Notes under the pieces: generated by a model
The model's input: only the letters and a program-made list of their open reading frames with translations
Told to the model about the DNA's origin: nothing
Database searches by the model: none
Assembly: GCF_017551775.1 (NCBI RefSeq)
Contig: NZ_JAFZKX010000113.1
Span: 1 to 45,621 of the forward strand
DNA length: 45,621 bases
Source of the DNA: Fibrobacter sp.
Lineage (GTDB): Bacteria > Fibrobacterota > Fibrobacteria > Fibrobacterales > Fibrobacteraceae
Direction of reading: 5' to 3'
Translations under genes and position numbers: made by a program
Shown: one piece after another, positions 42,399 through 45,621 of the stretch
Position numbering within the stretch: the stretch's first letter is position 1
Layout: the number at the start of each line of letters is the position of its first letter

Positions 42399-44636
42399 TT
42401 ATTCATCCAATTCCAGATCGTCCAAGGCATCCAGTTCCTTCGCGGATTCGGCGTTTCCGGCAGCGCCCTGACCCATCTTGGTCTTGACGGTTGCCAAAGT
42501 AAAGCCGGCGTCTTCGAGGATGCGCTTACGGTTGGATTCGAAGCGGTCGCTCTGGATGGCTCTCTGGGTGAATGCTGCGTAATCTTCAATTGCCTGGTTT
42601 GCCTTGTTGAAGGTCGGCTGCAATGCTTCGCGCTTGCTCTGCACACGAGGAGTCGGGAGCTGACGAGCAAGATCGAGGGCCTTCACCTGGACGGAGTCGA
42701 ATTCGTCCTGCATGGCGTCGTAGGCCTGGCGGGCGCTATCGCGAGCGGCGACAGACACAGCCGGCTGTTCGGTCTTCTTTTCAGCCTGTTCCAGAGAAGC
42801 AGCGGCGTTCTTGTAATCCTTCTTCATGAAGTAGCAGTAACCCTGAACGAGGTAAGCTTCTGCAACGAGGAAGGATTCCGGAAGGTTGGAAATGATCCAC
42901 TTTGCAGGCTTCATGGCTTCGTCCGGCTTGTTAACCTTGAGGAAGGACCATGCAATACCGAGCATAGCTTCGTCGTACACCGGAGAACCGGGCTTGACCT
43001 GGCCGTACATCTGAGCGGCCTGGGCAATGTCGGCCTTCTCGCCAGAGAAGTAGATATGGCCGAGCTTCACGCGGGCAGCATCCTGCAAATCCTGTTCGGA
43101 CTGGTTGGAGTACTGCTGTTCGGTAATGTCGCGGAAGCAGTTTTCAGCTTCTTCGAACTTGCCGAGGTGGCTGTAGGCGATACCCATGGTGTAACGGGCG
43201 TAGAAGTAGTTCGCGTTACCCGGAAGGATGGCGGCGAGCAGGTCGACAGATTCCTGGTAGAGGCCCTGTTCGAACTTGATCTGACCGGCAACGTAGTCGG
43301 CGTCAGCCTTCACGTCGCTTTCACCGAACTTCTGGGCAATGTTCTGGTACTTGGCCATGGCTTCAGTGTACTTGCCTTCCTTATAGTCGATGTTCATCAA
43401 CTGGAAGTGGTACTTGGCCTTCTGGTCACTCTGCGGGTAGCGCTTGATAGCGTCTTCGTACACGGACTTTGCAGCCTTGTGCATACGGAGGTTTTCGAAA
43501 GACTTTGCCTTATAGAAAGCGGCCTGGTCCACGAGGTGGAATGCGGGGTACTTGGTCTGAACCTTACCGAAGGCATAGGCTGCTTCGAGGAACTGACGGT
43601 TCAAGTACAGACGCATAGCGGCGCGGTAGTCGTTTTCCGGTTCGATCTTCAAGCGGCGGTAGCGTTCTTCACCGATCTTCTCTTCACGGGTGTCACCGAA
43701 GCGAGAAGTAATCTTCACGGCCCAGATGAATCCGCGGTTCTTCTTGGCGTAGAGGTCGTCGTGCGACATTTCGAGGTCAAGAGAGAGGTAACGGAAGATG
43801 CTCACGTCCTTCACGTTCACCGTAGCGCCAGCCACAAGGTAGCCTTCCTTGGTGAAACGAGCACGCACGCCCAAGTGCGGGGAGAGGTAGTAAGTCAAGG
43901 TGAAGCTCGTCTCGATGTTGAAGCCTTCGCCACCTTCTGCGTCATCGTGCAGGAGGTCGATGATGGAGGCTTCAATCTTCGCTTCGAGGCTCCTGTTCAG
44001 ACCACGGTAGAACAAAGAGAAGTTCAGGTTGGTCGGAATCTTGTAAGCTTCATCTTCAGTGAAGAGAACGAACATCGGGGCATCGTCGCTGGTGGCGACA
44101 GCCGGCGGGAGGATGTTCTGCAAGGCGACACCCACGAGGAGGTAGCCAAGCTTAGAAGAAGCGAGCGGGTTCCAGCTCAAGCCGATATCGGAACCGACAG
44201 TCAACTGCTTGACATCGTCAAACTGGTTGATGTAGAGCACCGAGATATCGATACCCAGAGAGAGGAACTGCATTAAGTTGTACGCATAGCCGAACATGAA
44301 CGCATATTCGCCGTACGACTTGCCGCCGTCAATGGAGGCACCGTTCTCGAAGAACGAGAAGCCGAGCGTGTGCTTGTAATCCATCGGGAAGGTCAAGCTC
44401 AAGTATTCCTGGCTTGCTTCGCCGCTGATGGAACTGAAGAATGCTGCGCTGAACTCGAGCTGTTCCGTTTCGGAAATGCTCGCCGGGTTCACGTACATGG
44501 CGGTGTTGCCACCGAATTCGGCGAACCAGTCGTTCTGCTGATATTTATGCGGAGCGTAGGTAACTTCTGCAAAAAGAGAGCTCGCAGCCACAGTAAGTCC
44601 GAGGACTGACGTCTTGATGAAACTAGTATGCATCAT
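42399..44636 (-). CDS. Outer-membrane barrel protein with TPR C-terminus (745 aa)
   Basis: A signal peptide (about 1-24) leads into a barrel-like half (about 25-320) with NTAMYVNPASISE, the N-terminal pattern of PorV/UPF0164-like outer-membrane proteins. From about 335 to 640 there are TPR units (NRQFLEAAYAFGKVQTKYP, AAKSVYEDAIKRYPQS, LGKFEEAENCFRDI). The C-terminus is charged. It could anchor periplasmic partners to the outer membrane. Of three adjacent start codons (GTG ATG ATG) the middle one has the best spacing to AGGAG. It starts 11 nt after the OmpA gene. Confidence 0.85.
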   Translation of the reverse strand: MMHTSFIKTSVLGLTVAASSLFAEVTYAPHKYQQNDWFAEFGGNTAMYVNPASISETEQLEFSAAFFSSISGEASQEYLSLTFPMDYKHTLGFSFFENGASIDGGKSYGEYAFMFGYAYNLMQFLSLGIDISVLYINQFDDVKQLTVGSDIGLSWNPLASSKLGYLLVGVALQNILPPAVATSDDAPMFVLFTEDEAYKIPTNLNFSLFYRGLNRSLEAKIEASIIDLLHDDAEGGEGFNIETSFTLTYYLSPHLGVRARFTKEGYLVAGATVNVKDVSIFRYLSLDLEMSHDDLYAKKNRGFIWAVKITSRFGDTREEKIGEERYRRLKIEPENDYRAAMRLYLNRQFLEAAYAFGKVQTKYPAFHLVDQAAFYKAKSFENLRMHKAAKSVYEDAIKRYPQSDQKAKYHFQLMNIDYKEGKYTEAMAKYQNIAQKFGESDVKADADYVAGQIKFEQGLYQESVDLLAAILPGNANYFYARYTMGIAYSHLGKFEEAENCFRDITEQQYSNQSEQDLQDAARVKLGHIYFSGEKADIAQAAQMYGQVKPGSPVYDEAMLGIAWSFLKVNKPDEAMKPAKWIISNLPESFLVAEAYLVQGYCYFMKKDYKNAAASLEQAEKKTEQPAVSVAARDSARQAYDAMQDEFDSVQVKALDLARQLPTPRVQSKREALQPTFNKANQAIEDYAAFTQRAIQSDRFESNRKRILEDAGFTLATVKTKMGQGAAGNAESAKELDALDDLELDE

Positions 44637-44647
44637 CACCTACTCCT

Positions 44648-45621
44648 TTACTTGATATCCGTGCGGGTGAACTCGATACGACGGTTCTGCGCACGCCCTT
44701 CTGGGGTTTTGTTAGAGGCAACCGGCTTGGTATCACCCATACCGGAGGTCACCATACGGCTTTCGTCAATGCCATTTTCAACAAGGAAGTTCTTCACTGC
44801 AGCGGCGCGGTCGGCGGAGAGCTGCATGTTCTTATCCTTGGAACCAACGTTGTCGGTATGGCCGACAATTTCGAATGTGGCTTCCTTGAAGGTTTCCATG
44901 ATGTCGACAACCTTCATGAGGGAGATGTAAGAATCCGGAGTAATCGTAGCCTTGCCAGATTCGAAGTTCACGCCTTCGAGCACGAACACCTTCTTAGGCG
45001 GCTGCGGAACTTCGTCCGGGCAGCCATCGTCGTCCTTGTACCCGTTCTGGCTTTCGGCCTGTTCGGGGCAGCGGTCGACACCCTGGCACACATGAGCAAA
45101 ATTGGAGAGCATACCCTTAGCTTCGACCCACGGATCGCAGAGACCGTCACGGTCGTTGTCCGCATCCGGGCAGCCGTCGTCGTCCTGGTAGCCGTCGAAG
45201 TCTTCAGCTTCTTCGGGGCAGTTGTCGATACCCGTGCAGACGCTTGCGTACTTGTCGGAAACGCCTTCTTCGGAAACCCACGGATCGCAGAGGCCATCGG
45301 CATCGCTATCCGGATTGCGGGTTTCTTCAGCCTGTTCTTCTTCCTTCACGACCTCGACAGTCGTAAGACCGATATCCAACTTGCCCTTGCCACGCTTGAG
45401 CATCGGCGAGGTGGACTGGCAGTAGAAGTTCGGCTTCGAGAGCGAGTGGTTCATGAACTTCGGATCGAGGGAAACGTTGGTGCGGTTCACCTTGATGAAG
45501 TGGTTGAACGGGTAGTAGTTCTTGTAGATGTTGTTGTACTCCACCTTCGTCTGGCCGGCGGCCGGGTCGGCGAACACACCGTAGTAGTGGTTCTCCATGA
45601 AGATGTTGTTACGGGCGACCA
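44648..45621 (-). CDS. Beta-helix / TSP3 / OmpA-domain protein, N-terminus outside window
   Basis: The frame stays open to the right edge, so at least 324 residues are seen and the start is missing. The visible N-terminal part (ARNNIFMENHYYGVF...YNNIYKNYYPF) looks like turns of a right-handed beta-helix. Then come two 50-residue thrombospondin-3-like repeats with extra Cys pairs, and a C-terminal OmpA domain (FVLEGVNFESGKATI, HTDNVGS, MQLSADRAAAVKNFL, GRAQNRRIEF) that should bind peptidoglycan. It is the most upstream visible gene of the TPR/motor region. Confidence 0.9.
   Translation of the reverse strand, partial: VARNNIFMENHYYGVFADPAAGQTKVEYNNIYKNYYPFNHFIKVNRTNVSLDPKFMNHSLSKPNFYCQSTSPMLKRGKGKLDIGLTTVEVVKEEEQAEETRNPDSDADGLCDPWVSEEGVSDKYASVCTGIDNCPEEAEDFDGYQDDDGCPDADNDRDGLCDPWVEAKGMLSNFAHVCQGVDRCPEQAESQNGYKDDDGCPDEVPQPPKKVFVLEGVNFESGKATITPDSYISLMKVVDIMETFKEATFEIVGHTDNVGSKDKNMQLSADRAAAVKNFLVENGIDESRMVTSGMGDTKPVASNKTPEGRAQNRRIEFTRTDIK

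Noticed and set aside
38881..42471. A 1196-codon open frame on the plus strand opposite the large TPR gene
   Set aside because: It is antisense to a well-supported TPR protein with signal peptide; the long frame reflects codon bias. Its product is rich in Val, Leu, Phe and His without a domain and has no SD.
42399..44636. Type IX secretion PorV identity for the barrel-TPR protein
   Set aside because: Only the N-terminal pattern is similar and no other Por or Gld gene is present, so I keep the general barrel-TPR description.

Overview
The window looks like chromosomal core from a Gram-negative, rod-shaped anaerobe of the Fibrobacter type (FCB superphylum). This rests on family content: serine-rich linkers in secreted proteins, a CotH-domain lipoprotein, an OmpA protein with thrombospondin-3 repeats, large TPR envelope proteins, menaquinone-type genes and complete mre/mrd shape genes. 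The -10 elements of the TAnnTTTG kind in front of tRNAs and several genes point the same way. There is no integrase, transposase, CRISPR array or phage gene. Genus is inferred; no 16S gene is present.

Layout. (1) 1-9.6 kb, minus strand: a minor type IV pilin operon in the order GspH/FimT-like, PilV-like, PilW-like, then a 2249-residue PilX-like giant. (2) 9.6-11.4 kb: small envelope proteins, tRNA-Leu(UAA) and an unknown gene right behind it. (3) 11.4-16.4 kb, minus: ftsX, an EnvC-like protein with a degenerate LytM domain, holB and recJ, tightly overlapped. (4) 16.4-19.9 kb, plus: YbbR-domain protein, tsaD, a small exported protein and birA, closed by a bidirectional terminator. (5) 20.1-22.5 kb, minus: ubiE/menG-ubiX-ubiA plus a 76-residue membrane protein, probably the late quinone steps. 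(6) 22.7-25.2 kb: CotH lipoprotein. (7) 25.4-26.9 kb: tRNA-Phe, a GAF/HD-GYP c-di-GMP phosphodiesterase and tRNA-Ser. (8) 27.1-33.8 kb, minus: lipoprotein-mreB-mreC-mreD-mrdA-rodA-comF. (9) 33.8-35.1 kb: an outer-membrane barrel protein. (10) 35.2-45.6 kb, minus: beta-helix/OmpA protein (cut by the right edge), barrel-TPR protein, 1280-residue TPR protein, then ExbB, an ExbD-like protein without the proton-carrying Asp, a normal ExbD and a TonB/AgmX-like protein.

How they fit together. Most of the window builds the envelope: wall elongation (Mre/PBP2/RodA), septal wall hydrolysis control (FtsX/EnvC), surface fibres (minor pilins) and a probable proton-motive-force machine reaching from inner to outer membrane (region 10). 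Region 10 is the best candidate for an undescribed system: the motor, the periplasmic TPR proteins and the peptidoglycan/outer-membrane anchors are adjacent and co-oriented, and the motor has two unlike ExbD subunits.

Two regulatory patterns stand out. An 18-bp motif (GGTAAA-TAnAAT-TTTACC, read in the gene's direction) lies 95-145 bp upstream of the pilin operon, the CotH gene and the ExbB operon, with a sigma70-like -10 between two inverted half-sites. Also, several first genes have a TAnnTT box ending 6-7 nt before the start codon and no clear Shine-Dalgarno sequence, the arrangement expected of leaderless mRNAs.
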